From Nocardia miyunensis NBRC 108239 (GTDB lineage Bacteria > Actinomycetota > Actinomycetes > Mycobacteriales > Mycobacteriaceae), in NCBI RefSeq assembly GCF_001613065.1, contig NZ_BDBQ01000009.1, forward strand, positions 62,001-126,000: a stretch of DNA of 64,000 nt. The letters are read 5' to 3'. Position 1 is the first letter of the stretch. Each line of letters starts with the position of its first letter. This document shows, in pieces, positions 42,955 to 52,120 of this stretch. The translations under genes were made by a program, and so were the position numbers. The notes below the pieces were generated by a model that did not search any database, was not told where the DNA came from, and worked only from the letters and a program-made list of their open reading frames with translations.

Positions 42955-44184
42955 ATGGACCTGTTCACCGGTTCCGAACGCGCCCAGAAGTACATCGAGG
43001 ACCTCACGGCTTTCATGACGGATCGCGTCTACCCGGCGGAGGCGGTCTATCAGGAGCAGATGCGCGCCGCCGGGGCGCCGCACCACCATCCGCAGATCCT
43101 CGAGGACCTCAAGACCGAGGCGCGTGAGCGCGGGCTGTGGAATCTGTTCCACCCGCATCCGCAATGGGGCCCGGGCCTGACCAATCTCGAGTACGCGCCG
43201 CTGGCCGAGATCATGGGCCGCAGCCCGGCGCTGGCCCCCGAGGCGTGCAACTGCGCGGCCCCGGACACCGGGAATATGGAAGTGTTCACGCTGTTCGGCA
43301 CCGAGGAGCACAAGCAGCGCTGGCTCGAACCGCTGCTGGCCGGGACCATCCGCTCCGCGTTCGCCATGACCGAACCGGACGTGGCGAGCTCGGATGCGAC
43401 CAATATCGAGATGAGCATGCGCCGCGACGGCGACGACTACCTGCTCAACGGCCGAAAGTGGTTCGCCTCCAACGCTTTGCACGCCAATTGCAAGGTGCTG
43501 ATCGTGATGGGCAAGACCGATCCCGACGCCCTTCCGCACCGGCAGCAGTCGATGATGGTCGTCCCGATCGACGCGCCCGGTGTGCTGGTGGTCCGGAATC
43601 TCCCGGTCTTCGGATATTCCGACCGCGAGGGTCACGCGGAGATCGTCTTCGACAACGTGCGCGTCCCGAGCCGCGATGTACTCGCCGGTGAGGGTGAGGG
43701 GTTCGCGATCAGCCAGGCCAGGCTCGGGCCCGGCCGCATCCACCACTGCATGCGGGCCATCGGCATGGCCGAGCGCGCCCTGGAACTGATGTGCCGGCGC
43801 GCGGAGTCGCGCAGCACCTTCGGCGCGAAGCTCAGCGAACGCGCCAACATCCAGGACTGGATCGCCGAGGCCCGCATCGAGATCGAACAGACCCGCCTGC
43901 TGACCCTCAAGGCGGCCTGGATGATGGACACCGTCGGCAACAAGCAGGCACGGGTGGAGATCGCCGCGATCAAGGTCGCCGCGCCGAATATGGCGCTGAA
44001 GATCGTGGACCGGGCGATTCAGCTGCACGGCGCGGGCGGGGTGACCGAGGACTTCCCCCTCGCCAGCTTCTGGGCGCATCTGCGCACACTGCGTCTGGCC
44101 GACGGACCCGACGAGGTGCACAAGCGCAGTATCGCGCGGGCCGAACTGGGCAAGTACCGGCAGCGGGGCAGCGCCAAGGCCTGA
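42955..44184 (+). CDS. Acyl-CoA dehydrogenase
   Basis: 409 residues. [20 protein letters not shown], the [16 protein letters not shown] beta domain, [20 protein letters not shown] and the C-terminal [14 protein letters not shown] are the flavin and substrate-binding features of the FadE family. It oxidises an acyl-CoA at the alpha-beta bond with FAD. ATG 42955 has GGGAGA just upstream. The catalytic Glu position is not certain from sequence alone. The next gene is a TetR on the other strand, 100 bp away. Confidence 0.9.
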   Translation: MDLFTGSERAQKYIEDLTAFMTDRVYPAEAVYQEQMRAAGAPHHHPQILEDLKTEARERGLWNLFHPHPQWGPGLTNLEYAPLAEIMGRSPALAPEACNCAAPDTGNMEVFTLFGTEEHKQRWLEPLLAGTIRSAFAMTEPDVASSDATNIEMSMRRDGDDYLLNGRKWFASNALHANCKVLIVMGKTDPDALPHRQQSMMVVPIDAPGVLVVRNLPVFGYSDREGHAEIVFDNVRVPSRDVLAGEGEGFAISQARLGPGRIHHCMRAIGMAERALELMCRRAESRSTFGAKLSERANIQDWIAEARIEIEQTRLLTLKAAWMMDTVGNKQARVEIAAIKVAAPNMALKIVDRAIQLHGAGGVTEDFPLASFWAHLRTLRLADGPDEVHKRSIARAELGKYRQRGSAKA

Positions 44185-44283
44185 GCGGGCCGCCGGACCA
44201 CGGCTTCGACCACCGAACACGTTGCGGCCGTGGCGGATTAGATACACCAGTCGTCGCGGCCGTGCTCACCAGCCACGGCGGGC

Positions 44284-44949
44284 TCACTCCGCCTCGATCC
44301 GCAGGGCATTGACCCACAGGGTGGTCAGGGTGTCCACCAGCTTCTCGAACGGGATCCGCTGGTCGAGTACGAAGACCAGGTAGGCCATGCGGCTGACCAT
44401 CCCCGAGAGCGCGTGCGCGGTGATCATCGGATCCAGATCGGCCGCGGCCTGCCCGGACTTCTGCAACGCGCGGATCATCCGCGCATTGCGCTGAACGAAC
44501 GCGCGGCCGCGCTCGATGCGCATCCGCCGGAAGTTCTCGTCCACCTGGGCGACCTGTTCGAAGACCGCCATCAGGCGCGCGTTTCGCTTGTAGGACAACA
44601 GATATTCGCGGTTCGCGGCCTCGATCAGTGCGCACGGATCGGTGATACCGCTGCGCTCGCGCACGTGCGGATGCAGCATCTCCTCCTGCACCTGCTCGAC
44701 CACCGCACCGAAGATCTCGTCCTTACCGTCGAAATAGGTGTAGAACGAGCCCGCGGCCACCCCCGCGGCGGCGGAGATGTCGGAGATCTTCGCCTCGAGG
44801 TAGCCGTCACGTTCGAACACCTCCCGCGCGGCCGCGATCAGCGTCGCGCGGGTCCGGATCCCCCGCCGCGTGCGGGGCGCGGGCCGACCGGACTCTTCTT
44901 GGCCCGCAACGGCTTTCGACACCACACCGATCACCTGCTCCCGGCTCAC
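44284..44949 (-). CDS. TetR-family regulator
   Basis: 221 residues. HTH text ISDISAAAGVAAGSFYTYFD at about 53-72 and a long helical C-terminus. The start GTG 44947-44949 has GAGG 5 nt upstream; other GTGs nearby cannot be ruled out. It lies between a convergent acyl-CoA dehydrogenase and a divergent methyltransferase (110 bp), either of which may be its target. Confidence 0.85.
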   Translation of the reverse strand: MSREQVIGVVSKAVAGQEESGRPAPRTRRGIRTRATLIAAAREVFERDGYLEAKISDISAAAGVAAGSFYTYFDGKDEIFGAVVEQVQEEMLHPHVRERSGITDPCALIEAANREYLLSYKRNARLMAVFEQVAQVDENFRRMRIERGRAFVQRNARMIRALQKSGQAAADLDPMITAHALSGMVSRMAYLVFVLDQRIPFEKLVDTLTTLWVNALRIEAE

Positions 44950-45059
44950 CCACGCCTCACTTCCCGATCGCCACGCTATCACCGCGACCGCCGAATTCGA
45001 CGTCGGCTTCGGAAAGCGGAACTCCCGCGACAGCGCGGCACGGCGGTACCGTATGTGAC

Positions 45060-45884
45060 ATGCAGACCGGTGCACCGAGCAGGACCGCGATGGCTGTGGC
45101 GCGGGCGCGGGCCGACCACCAGACCGCCGACGAACCGCGGATCTTCACCGATCCGCTCGCCGAGCGCATCGTGGGGCCCGCGGCGCCCCGGACGTCGGAC
45201 TTCGACCGCGACCTGGACGATGTGGTCCGGCGTCGTCGCCTCATGATCGCGGCGCGCAGCCGTTTCGCCGACGACACCGTCGCCGCGGCGATCGTCGCCG
45301 GGACCCGTCAGGTCGTCGTCCTGGGGGCGGGCCTGGACACCTCGGCCTATCGCAATACCCACTCCGATGTGCGATTCTTCGAGGTCGACCATCCGGACAC
45401 CCAGGCGTGGAAACGTCACCGCCTGGCCGAATCCGGTGTGGCCGTCCCGGATACGCTCACCTTCGCGCCGGTCGACTTCGAACGGACGGACCTGGGCGAG
45501 GGTCTGTCCGCCGCCGGATTCGACCGGTCCGGAGCGGTGGTCTTCGTGTGGCTGGGCGTCGTGATGTATCTGACCCGCGCCTCGCTGACGCAGACGTTGC
45601 GCTACCTCGGCGGGCAGGACGCACCCGCCGAGGTGGTCCTGGATTATCTGTATCCGCCGTCGGGCTCGGCCGCACAGCAGGCGCGCGCGGATCGCGTCGC
45701 CGCGGTCGGCGAACCGTGGATCGGCCAGTACACCGCCGAGGAGATCGGGGCGGAATTATCGGCCGCCGGATTCGCGCGGATACAGGACCTGCCGGCCGCC
45801 GAGATCGTCGCCCGGTACACGAACCGAACCGCTTCCGGCACGAGCGACTCCGGGCCGCACCTGATCCACGCCAGTACGGCATAG
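45060..45884 (+). CDS. Class I SAM-dependent methyltransferase (PF04072 type)
   Basis: 274 residues. The motif VVVLGAGLDTSAYRN, the VRFFEVDHPDTQAWKRHRL acidic loop and FVWLGVVMYLT are those of the family found at 20488. Substrate unknown. ATG 45060 starts it. It is divergent from a TetR gene, which may control it. Confidence 0.87.
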   Translation: MQTGAPSRTAMAVARARADHQTADEPRIFTDPLAERIVGPAAPRTSDFDRDLDDVVRRRRLMIAARSRFADDTVAAAIVAGTRQVVVLGAGLDTSAYRNTHSDVRFFEVDHPDTQAWKRHRLAESGVAVPDTLTFAPVDFERTDLGEGLSAAGFDRSGAVVFVWLGVVMYLTRASLTQTLRYLGGQDAPAEVVLDYLYPPSGSAAQQARADRVAAVGEPWIGQYTAEEIGAELSAAGFARIQDLPAAEIVARYTNRTASGTSDSGPHLIHASTA

Positions 45885-45975
45885 CCTGGACACCGGGACT
45901 TCGCATCGGGTCCGCCGAAATACGAAATCCCCCGGCACGACCGTACGTTCACGGCATCCGCACGGCGGCGACGAG

Positions 45976-46005
45976 TATGCACCACGTGCATGATATGCGC
46001 CACGT
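45976..46005 (+). repeat. Two direct repeats upstream of MarR
   Basis: TATGCACCACGT (45976-45987) and TATGCGCCACGT (45994-46005), 18-bp period, 74 bp before the likely start of the MarR gene; candidate operator. Confidence 0.45.
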
Positions 46006-46078
46006 ATACGGGCGGGCGGACATATTCGCGTGTGGTATACCGACATTCGCATCTCGCACCGAGGCGAAAGGGACCGCA

Positions 46079-46522
46079 TTGGACAAGCTCACGGACCTGC
46101 TCGAGTTCGAGACGATGCTGCTCGGTCGCTACAGCCTGACCTCCCAGCGCGGCGGGGGCCGCCTGGACCGCAGCGCGTACACGCTGCTTTACCGGCTGCA
46201 CATGGAGGGCGCGATGTCCATCGGACAGTTGAGCGAGGCCCTGGGACTGGACGCCTCGACGGTGAACCGGCAGACCGCCGCCATGCGCCGCGCGGGGCTG
46301 GTCGATCGGATTCCCGACCCGGACGGCGGTATGGCCCGGAAATTCCAGGTCAGCGAGCAGGGCGCCGCACAACTCGAGGCCGATCGGGCCGCGGCGGTCG
46401 GACATCTGGACGCCATCCTCGCGGACTGGTCCCGCGAGGATCTGGGCGCGCTGGTCGGTCTTCTCGAGCGTCTGAACACCGATATCGAGCGGTATCACGG
46501 CCGCCCCTGGCCGCGTCCCTGA
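46079..46522 (+). CDS. MarR-family regulator
   Basis: 147 residues from TTG 46079 (AAAGGG 6 nt upstream): winged helix MSIGQLSEALGLDASTVNRQ with AAMRRAGLVDRIPDPDG as wing. An in-frame ATG at 45977 would add 34 residues in a repeat-rich leader. It converges with the MFS gene with 6 bp between them, so it probably regulates itself or the MFS gene from the far side. Ligand unknown. Confidence 0.82.
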   Translation: MDKLTDLLEFETMLLGRYSLTSQRGGGRLDRSAYTLLYRLHMEGAMSIGQLSEALGLDASTVNRQTAAMRRAGLVDRIPDPDGGMARKFQVSEQGAAQLEADRAAAVGHLDAILADWSREDLGALVGLLERLNTDIERYHGRPWPRP

Positions 46523-46528
46523 ACAGGT

Positions 46529-47773
46529 TCAGTCCGGCGTGTCCGCGGTGGTCGCACGGGCCGGAATGTGACGAGCGAACACCGCCCACAGCGCGATCCC
46601 GACCACCGTCGCACCCACACCGATCTCGCAGACCCGCGCCCAGCCGCCGGATTCGTAGGCCGCGCCCGCGGTGACCGATCCGGCGACGCCGCCGAGGAAG
46701 TACATCACCATGTAGGCCGTGGTGAGCCGACTGCGTGCGGCCGGGTCCAGCGCGTAGATCGCGCTCTGATTGGACAGCTGGATGCCCTGGATCCCGAAGT
46801 CGAAGACCAGCAGTGCCACGATCAGCGCGATGATCGAATGCCCACCCCAGGCCAGCAATGCCCAGCTGGCCAGCAGGACCACCCACACCAGCGTCGTCAC
46901 CGGACGCAGATACCCGCGATCGGACAACCGCCCCACCACCGGCGCACCCAGCGCCCCGGCCACACCGGCGATGCCGAACAGTCCGATGACGACCTCCGAG
47001 TAGTGATACGGACTGCCGTGATCGCCGGCGAGCAGGAAGGCCAGCGCGGTCCACACACCCGAAAAGCACGCCATCGCAAGGAAACCCAGCACCATGCGAT
47101 GCCGCAGCATCGGGTGCAGGCGGATCAGCGACAGGATCGACACGAGCACCTCGCGATAACGCTCCCCGCTCGCGGCCCGGCCAGTGGCGGGCGTGAGCAG
47201 ATACACGCTCACCGACATCACCAGCTGAATCGCCGCCGCCACCACCAGCACCGCCCGCCAGCCGCCCAGTTGCGCGATCGCGCCCGACAGCACCCGCGAG
47301 GACAGGATCCCCAGCAGCAGTCCGCTCATCACCGTGCCGACGACCTGACCGCGACGTCCTGGTTCGGCCAGTGACGAAGACCACGGCACCACGACCTGCG
47401 CCGCGGAGGCCGTGATCCCGGTGACGAACACGGCTGCCAGCAGGATCGGGAAGTTCGGCGCGACCGCCGAGACGACCAGCGCCACCACCGAGGCGATCAG
47501 CAGTCCGGGGACCATCCGGCGGCGTTCGAGGAAGTCGCCCAGCGGGACCAGCAGCGCCAGCCCGCACAGATAGCCGACCTGAGCCCCGCTCACCAGCAGT
47601 GCGGCGGTCGCGGTCGAGATGCGCAGATCGCTTCCGACCTGTTGCAGCAGCGGCTGGAGGTAGTAGAGACAGCCCGCGGACGATCCCGCGGTCACCGCGA
47701 AGACGAGCACGAGCAGACGGGTGAGCCGGGCCTGCTGCGGCGCGGCGACGGTCGAGACACACACTCCATCCAT
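46529..47773 (-). CDS. MFS transporter
   Basis: 414 residues, about 12 membrane segments, with the motif A-like GDFLERRRMV and ASAAQVVVPWSSSLAEPGRR blocks typical of the YfcJ/EmrD-like arabinose-efflux group. It probably exports small molecules. The divergent LysR gene at 47857 lies 83 bp away and may control it. Confidence 0.85.
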   Translation of the reverse strand: MDGVCVSTVAAPQQARLTRLLVLVFAVTAGSSAGCLYYLQPLLQQVGSDLRISTATAALLVSGAQVGYLCGLALLVPLGDFLERRRMVPGLLIASVVALVVSAVAPNFPILLAAVFVTGITASAAQVVVPWSSSLAEPGRRGQVVGTVMSGLLLGILSSRVLSGAIAQLGGWRAVLVVAAAIQLVMSVSVYLLTPATGRAASGERYREVLVSILSLIRLHPMLRHRMVLGFLAMACFSGVWTALAFLLAGDHGSPYHYSEVVIGLFGIAGVAGALGAPVVGRLSDRGYLRPVTTLVWVVLLASWALLAWGGHSIIALIVALLVFDFGIQGIQLSNQSAIYALDPAARSRLTTAYMVMYFLGGVAGSVTAGAAYESGGWARVCEIGVGATVVGIALWAVFARHIPARATTADTPD

Positions 47774-47856
47774 GGTCCGGCACTCGGCCGATCAATGGAA
47801 GCGATGGATTTCGATACCCACATCACTCTCGGAGATACCGGAGCTAGGCTCACGGA

Positions 47857-48756
47857 ATGGAGTTGCGTCAGATCGAATGCTTCCTGGCCTGCCGGGAGGC
47901 CGGATCGTTCACCGCGGCGGCCCGGTCACTGAATCTGGTGCAGTCCGCGGTATCGACGAGCGTGGCGAAACTCGAACGCGAACTGGGCGAACGACTGTTC
48001 GACCGAACCCCGCGCGGACTGGAACTCACCGAAGCCGGGCGCGCGATCGGCGGACCGGCCGCGGCGATGGTGCGTTCCCGCCGGGAGATCAGCGACGCGA
48101 TCGCCGCCGCCCGCGGCGAGGTCCGCGGCGAGGTGATGATCGGCAATCTGATGAATATCCGTTCCCTGGACCTGGCCGCCGCCCTGGCCGATATGCATCG
48201 CCGCTATCCGGCGCTGACCCTGCAGATGCGGCAGAGCGTCTCAGGGGTGAGCGGCAATATCGCCGGACTGCTCGACGGCAGCCTCGATATCGCGCTGCTG
48301 GCCGGGTCGACCGACGAAATCCCCGGTCTGAGGCTGTTTCCGATCACCGAGGAGACGGTGGTGCTGTGCGTGCGACCGGATCATCCGCTCGCCGGGCGGC
48401 CGTTCACGCCCGACGCGCTGACGGGCGTGCGCTTCATCGACTATCCGCCGGGCTGGGGTATCCGGAGTATCGCCGATGAACGATTCCCCTTGCGCCGCAC
48501 CGTCATCGAGGTGGCCGATCAGGAGTTCGCCCTCGAATTGGCCGCCCAGGACTTCGGGGTCACGCTCGTACCGCGGTCAACCGCCGAGTGCTGGGACGCC
48601 CTGATCCACCTCGAACTCGCCGATGGGCCGATCCCCTGGAAACTGGCCGTGGCGCACGACGCGCAGCGCACACCGTCGCATGCGGCGCGGATGGTTATCG
48701 AGACGCTGCGAAATCTCGAGTCGAACGCACCGGCGGGTATGCCGCGGCGGATGTGA
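47857..48756 (+). CDS. LysR-family regulator
   Basis: 299 residues. MELRQIECFLACREAGSFTA and the following winged helix (ARSLNLVQSAVSTSVAKLER) are classical LysR; the C-terminal part is the periplasmic-binding-like ligand domain. Divergent from the MFS transporter, which it likely activates. Ligand unknown. Confidence 0.9.
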   Translation: MELRQIECFLACREAGSFTAAARSLNLVQSAVSTSVAKLERELGERLFDRTPRGLELTEAGRAIGGPAAAMVRSRREISDAIAAARGEVRGEVMIGNLMNIRSLDLAAALADMHRRYPALTLQMRQSVSGVSGNIAGLLDGSLDIALLAGSTDEIPGLRLFPITEETVVLCVRPDHPLAGRPFTPDALTGVRFIDYPPGWGIRSIADERFPLRRTVIEVADQEFALELAAQDFGVTLVPRSTAECWDALIHLELADGPIPWKLAVAHDAQRTPSHAARMVIETLRNLESNAPAGMPRRM

Positions 48757-48915
48757 GCCGAGACGCGTGGGTTTGCTTGTGCAGCAGCAGGATTCGTAGC
48801 CGGTAGGACGAATTGGCACCGCGCGCGGACGGTTCGGGCCCGAGCACGCCTGACGGGCACCATGAACGCCGCGCGGGCCGCTGCCCGCCGACAGTGACGA
48901 ACTCCGGACCCGACC

Positions 48916-49773
48916 TCACTCGCCGGGCAGTGCGGCCGAGATCCGGGGGTGATCGGCGAGCACATCGATCTCGACGATTCGACCGCCTGCCACGGTGAAG
49001 GCCATGAGGGATGCCGCCTGCCCGTCGACGGTGACGAGCGCACCGGCCGCGCCGTTCACCAGGACCGGACGCAGCACCGCGCGCGGGTGTGCGAATCGCA
49101 CCGCTTGGGCGGCGGCATCGTCTGATCCGCTCGTCTCCCAGAGCTTTCCGGTTCCGAGGTCACCGCGCAGGACGACGTCGGGGGCGAGCACCCGCACCAG
49201 CGCGGGGATGTCGCCACGCCGGGCGGCGGCGAAGAAGGCGTCCACGACGCGACGTTGCTCGTCCGGGTTCGCCTCGGGCGCGGGGGCCGCGCGGACTCGT
49301 CGTCGCGCCCGGCTGGCCAGTTGTCGCGTCGCCTCGGGCGAGCGGTCCAGAATCGCCGCGATCTCGCCGAACGGCACGGCGAAACTGTCGTGCAGGACGA
49401 AGGCGACCCGCTCGGCGGGATCGAGGCGGTCCAGTACCACCTGTAGCGCCAACCCGATCGAATCCGCCAGCAGCGCTTGGGTTTCCGGTGTCGTTTGACC
49501 ATCCGCGGTGACGATCGGATCGGGCAGGCGAACTCCTACCGGCACCTCGTGCCGCGCACCGCGCGAGCGCAGCAGATCCAGACAGGTGTGCGCGAGCGCC
49601 GTGGTCAGCCAGCCGCCCGGGTTGCGCACCGCGTCCTCGGGCGTGCGGCGGGTGCGCAACCACACTTCTTGTAACGCGTCGTCCGCCTCGCTCACCGAAC
49701 CCAGCATCCGATAGGCCATCGCCCGCAACCGGGCCCGGCTCTGCTCGAGTTCGCGCGTGAGCGAATCGGTCAT
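48916..49773 (-). CDS. ECF41/SigJ-like extracytoplasmic sigma factor
   Basis: 285 residues: sigma2 region (RLRAMAYRMLGSVSEADDAL), sigma4 region (LDRLDPAERVAFVLHDSFAV, FGEIAAILDRSPEATRQLAS), then a C-terminal SnoaL-like domain typical of ECF41. The Pro-containing linker (RLPDPI) is present. ECF41 factors have no anti-sigma factor; the C-terminal domain regulates them. ATG 49771-49773 or GTG two codons earlier starts it. It is divergent from the DoxX-like gene at 49847, which it probably drives. Confidence 0.87.
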   Translation of the reverse strand: MTDSLTRELEQSRARLRAMAYRMLGSVSEADDALQEVWLRTRRTPEDAVRNPGGWLTTALAHTCLDLLRSRGARHEVPVGVRLPDPIVTADGQTTPETQALLADSIGLALQVVLDRLDPAERVAFVLHDSFAVPFGEIAAILDRSPEATRQLASRARRRVRAAPAPEANPDEQRRVVDAFFAAARRGDIPALVRVLAPDVVLRGDLGTGKLWETSGSDDAAAQAVRFAHPRAVLRPVLVNGAAGALVTVDGQAASLMAFTVAGGRIVEIDVLADHPRISAALPGE

Positions 49774-49800
49774 TGTCACATCTGCCCGACGTCATCCGCC
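49774..49800 (+). promoter_or_regulatory. Candidate ECF41 promoter
   Basis: TGTCACA (49774-49780), 16 nt, then CGCC (49797-49800). ECF41 promoters are reported as TGTCACA and CGTC at this spacing; one base of the -10 differs. It lies 66 bp upstream of the DoxX-like gene, just outside the sigma gene. Confidence 0.55.
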
Positions 49801-49846
49801 ATAGGAGTGAGAGTTATTCGCCAGCTTAGTCAGGAGGGCCGCCGAA

Positions 49847-50257
49847 ATGGCCGTATCGACCCAGCCGCCGTCCACCACACGCACCCGCTCGATCGCCTAC
49901 TGGACCGCCACCCTGCTCATCGCCGCTGAACTCGGTGTGGGCGGGATCTGGGACGTGGCCCGCATCCCGTATGTCCGCGATCTTGTCGTACACCTGGGAT
50001 ATCCCACGTATTTCCTGGTGCTGCTGGGCGTCTGGAAGATCCTCGGCGCGATCGTGCTGCTGGTCCCCGGACGTGCGCTGCTGAAGGAATGGGCGTACGC
50101 GGGCGCGTTCTTCGTCTATACCGGGGCCATCGCCTCCCATCTGACCACGCGATACGCCGTCGGCGAGGTGGCCGTGCTGACGATGATGACCGCGCTGACG
50201 GTGCTGTCGTGGGCGCTGCGCCCGTCGGGCCGACGACCGGGTCCGGCTGTTCGCTGA
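49847..50257 (+). CDS. DoxX-like membrane protein
   Basis: 136 residues, about four membrane segments (WTATLLIAAELGVGGIWDVA, then YFLVLLGVWKILGAIVLLVP and two more). ATG 49847 with AGGAGG upstream. DoxX or carboxymuconolactone decarboxylase-like genes are the usual target of ECF41 factors. It may act in redox stress. The HTH-PASTA gene follows 52 bp later on the same strand. Confidence 0.82.
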   Translation: MAVSTQPPSTTRTRSIAYWTATLLIAAELGVGGIWDVARIPYVRDLVVHLGYPTYFLVLLGVWKILGAIVLLVPGRALLKEWAYAGAFFVYTGAIASHLTTRYAVGEVAVLTMMTALTVLSWALRPSGRRPGPAVR

Positions 50258-50309
50258 GGGCGTGATCCGAGCCCTGGGCCGGTCGGCGGCGTCAGGATAT
50301 CCTTACAGC

Positions 50310-50993
50310 ATGGCGAAGGCGGAGATACCGGACGAGGGCGGGGCCGCGTGGCGGCGGCTCACCTCCCGTCGCGGCGGACCACGAACCGGTGACGACGCGC
50401 TGACCGCACTGGCCGATATCGGCGCGGTGCGCAGGCTGCTGGATCAATGGGAACTCGGCGCGGTGCGCATCGCGCGCCGCGGGGACAAGTCGTGGGCCGA
50501 GATCGCCACCTATCTGGGCGTGACCAGGCAGTCGGCCTGGGAGCGCTGGCGGGATCTGGATTCCGAACCCGAGCGCGACACCGCCGAGGATGTCGAATCC
50601 TCCGGTCCGGCAAAGGAATCGGGCGAGGCGGAAGTCACGGAGTGGGAGCGGGATCTGCTCGACGCGGGCGCCCGCGGTCGGCGCAGGCGCGCGAATGTCG
50701 TTGTGCCATCGGTCGTCGGGCTCGAATGGGCCGCGGCTCTGCAAGCACTCACCGGCAGGGGGCTGGCCGCCGCGAACGCCGATCCGGATGCGCCGCTGCC
50801 GGATCCGGGCGACTCGGGCTGGTTCGTCACCGATCAGAGCCCGGAATCCGGCGCCCGGGTGTCCAGCGGTGCGGCGGTGCGACTGTGGTTGCGGCGCGAG
50901 GGCGGAGCCGGTGTGCGCGAACCGCGTCAGCCGATGCCGCCGCTGCGATCGATTCCGGAGCTGCCCGAGCCGACCGGTCGGACCGCGAGCTGA
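50310..50993 (+). CDS. Cytoplasmic HTH protein with PASTA domain
   Basis: 227 residues. There is no signal peptide or membrane helix. Residues about 60-82 (SWAEIATYLGVTRQSAWERW) form an HTH; 129-196 (VVVPSVVGLEWAAALQALTG … GARVSSGAAVRLWLRR) match a PASTA domain. PASTA domains normally bind peptidoglycan outside the cell on PknB-type kinases or PBPs, so a cytosolic HTH-PASTA fusion is unusual. Charged linker between (83-125). Function unknown. Confidence 0.7.
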   Translation: MAKAEIPDEGGAAWRRLTSRRGGPRTGDDALTALADIGAVRRLLDQWELGAVRIARRGDKSWAEIATYLGVTRQSAWERWRDLDSEPERDTAEDVESSGPAKESGEAEVTEWERDLLDAGARGRRRRANVVVPSVVGLEWAAALQALTGRGLAAANADPDAPLPDPGDSGWFVTDQSPESGARVSSGAAVRLWLRREGGAGVREPRQPMPPLRSIPELPEPTGRTAS

Positions 50994-51095
50994 CCAGGCG
51001 CGGGTCGCCACCGAAACGGGCCGCCACACAGGTACTTCCAGAAAGCTTGCATCGTCGTCTCGAGGTGCGCACAGCATGGTGCCCATCAATGAGGT

Positions 51096-52067
51096 ATGGA
51101 CTCGATACTGCCGCGCTCGGCGCGACGCGGATGGCTGTGGGTTGTCGTCGGTACCAGCGCCGTCGTACCGATGATCATGGGCGTCGCCGCGGCGCCGTCG
51201 GCCCGGGCGGCGACGCACGATTCCGTTGCCGCACAGCACAATAGCGCTCCCACCGCGTCGGCGGTCGCCGTGCCGGTGCCCAGCCTGCCGATCCCCGGGC
51301 TGCCGAGCGGTTCCGCGGGAACCGCGCCCCAGGTGTCGCCCGAGGCGATGGGCCAGAAGATGCAGGCCGCGATCACCTCCGCTTCCCCGGGCACCCGGGT
51401 CGGCATCGATGTGCTCGACACCGCCACCGGCGCCACGATCGCCGACCGCGACAGTGCCCAGCAGTTCTACACCGCATCCGTGGTCAAACTGCTGATCGCC
51501 CTCGACAAGCTGAATTCACAAGGTTGGCGGACCGATCCGGCCACCACCGCGCAGCTCCAGCAGATGCTCTCGGCCAGCGACGACGATATCGCCGACAGGC
51601 TGTGGGTCGCCGACGGCCGCGGCGCGATCGTCACGCGGATGGCCGGCCTGATGCGCCTGACCGGCACCCGCGCACCGAGCGATCCCGGCCAGTGGGGTGA
51701 AACGCTCACCACCGCAAAGGATGTCGTCACCGTATACCGGTATCTCACCAGTACGGTCCCCCAACCGGCCCGCGACGTCATCATGACGGGTCTGCGGGGC
51801 GCGAAGCAGACCGCCGCCGACGGCACCGACCAGTACTTCGGCATCCCCGACGGGCTCACCGGCGCGGACTGGGCCGTCAAACAGGGCTGGATGTCATTGA
51901 ACGACTCCACCACCATGGACACCACCGGACTCGTCGGCGCCGGAGCCGGGCAGCCGCTGCGTTACGTGGTCGTCGTCCTGAGTTCGCAGCCCGCGGGCAT
52001 CAGCTGGACCACCGGGGGTAACGCGCTCACCGCCGGGGTACGAGTCCTGCACGGAACGGTGGACTGA
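51096..52067 (+). CDS. Secreted beta-lactamase-fold serine hydrolase
   Basis: 323 residues with an N-terminal signal (WLWVVVGTSAVVPMIMGVAA, then ARA). The catalytic SVVK is at Ser128-Lys131, SDDD at 161-164 stands where SDN is expected, and KQG at 262-264 replaces KTG. This looks like class A beta-lactamase-like or PBP-like proteins of actinobacteria; whether it hydrolyses beta-lactams is unknown. A Pro-rich linker lies before the domain. Confidence 0.75.
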   Translation: MDSILPRSARRGWLWVVVGTSAVVPMIMGVAAAPSARAATHDSVAAQHNSAPTASAVAVPVPSLPIPGLPSGSAGTAPQVSPEAMGQKMQAAITSASPGTRVGIDVLDTATGATIADRDSAQQFYTASVVKLLIALDKLNSQGWRTDPATTAQLQQMLSASDDDIADRLWVADGRGAIVTRMAGLMRLTGTRAPSDPGQWGETLTTAKDVVTVYRYLTSTVPQPARDVIMTGLRGAKQTAADGTDQYFGIPDGLTGADWAVKQGWMSLNDSTTMDTTGLVGAGAGQPLRYVVVVLSSQPAGISWTTGGNALTAGVRVLHGTVD

Positions 52068-52120
52068 CTCTCCTGCGGCGCTTCGCCGGAGGCGAACATT
52101 CGCCGAACCGACACGGCGGC

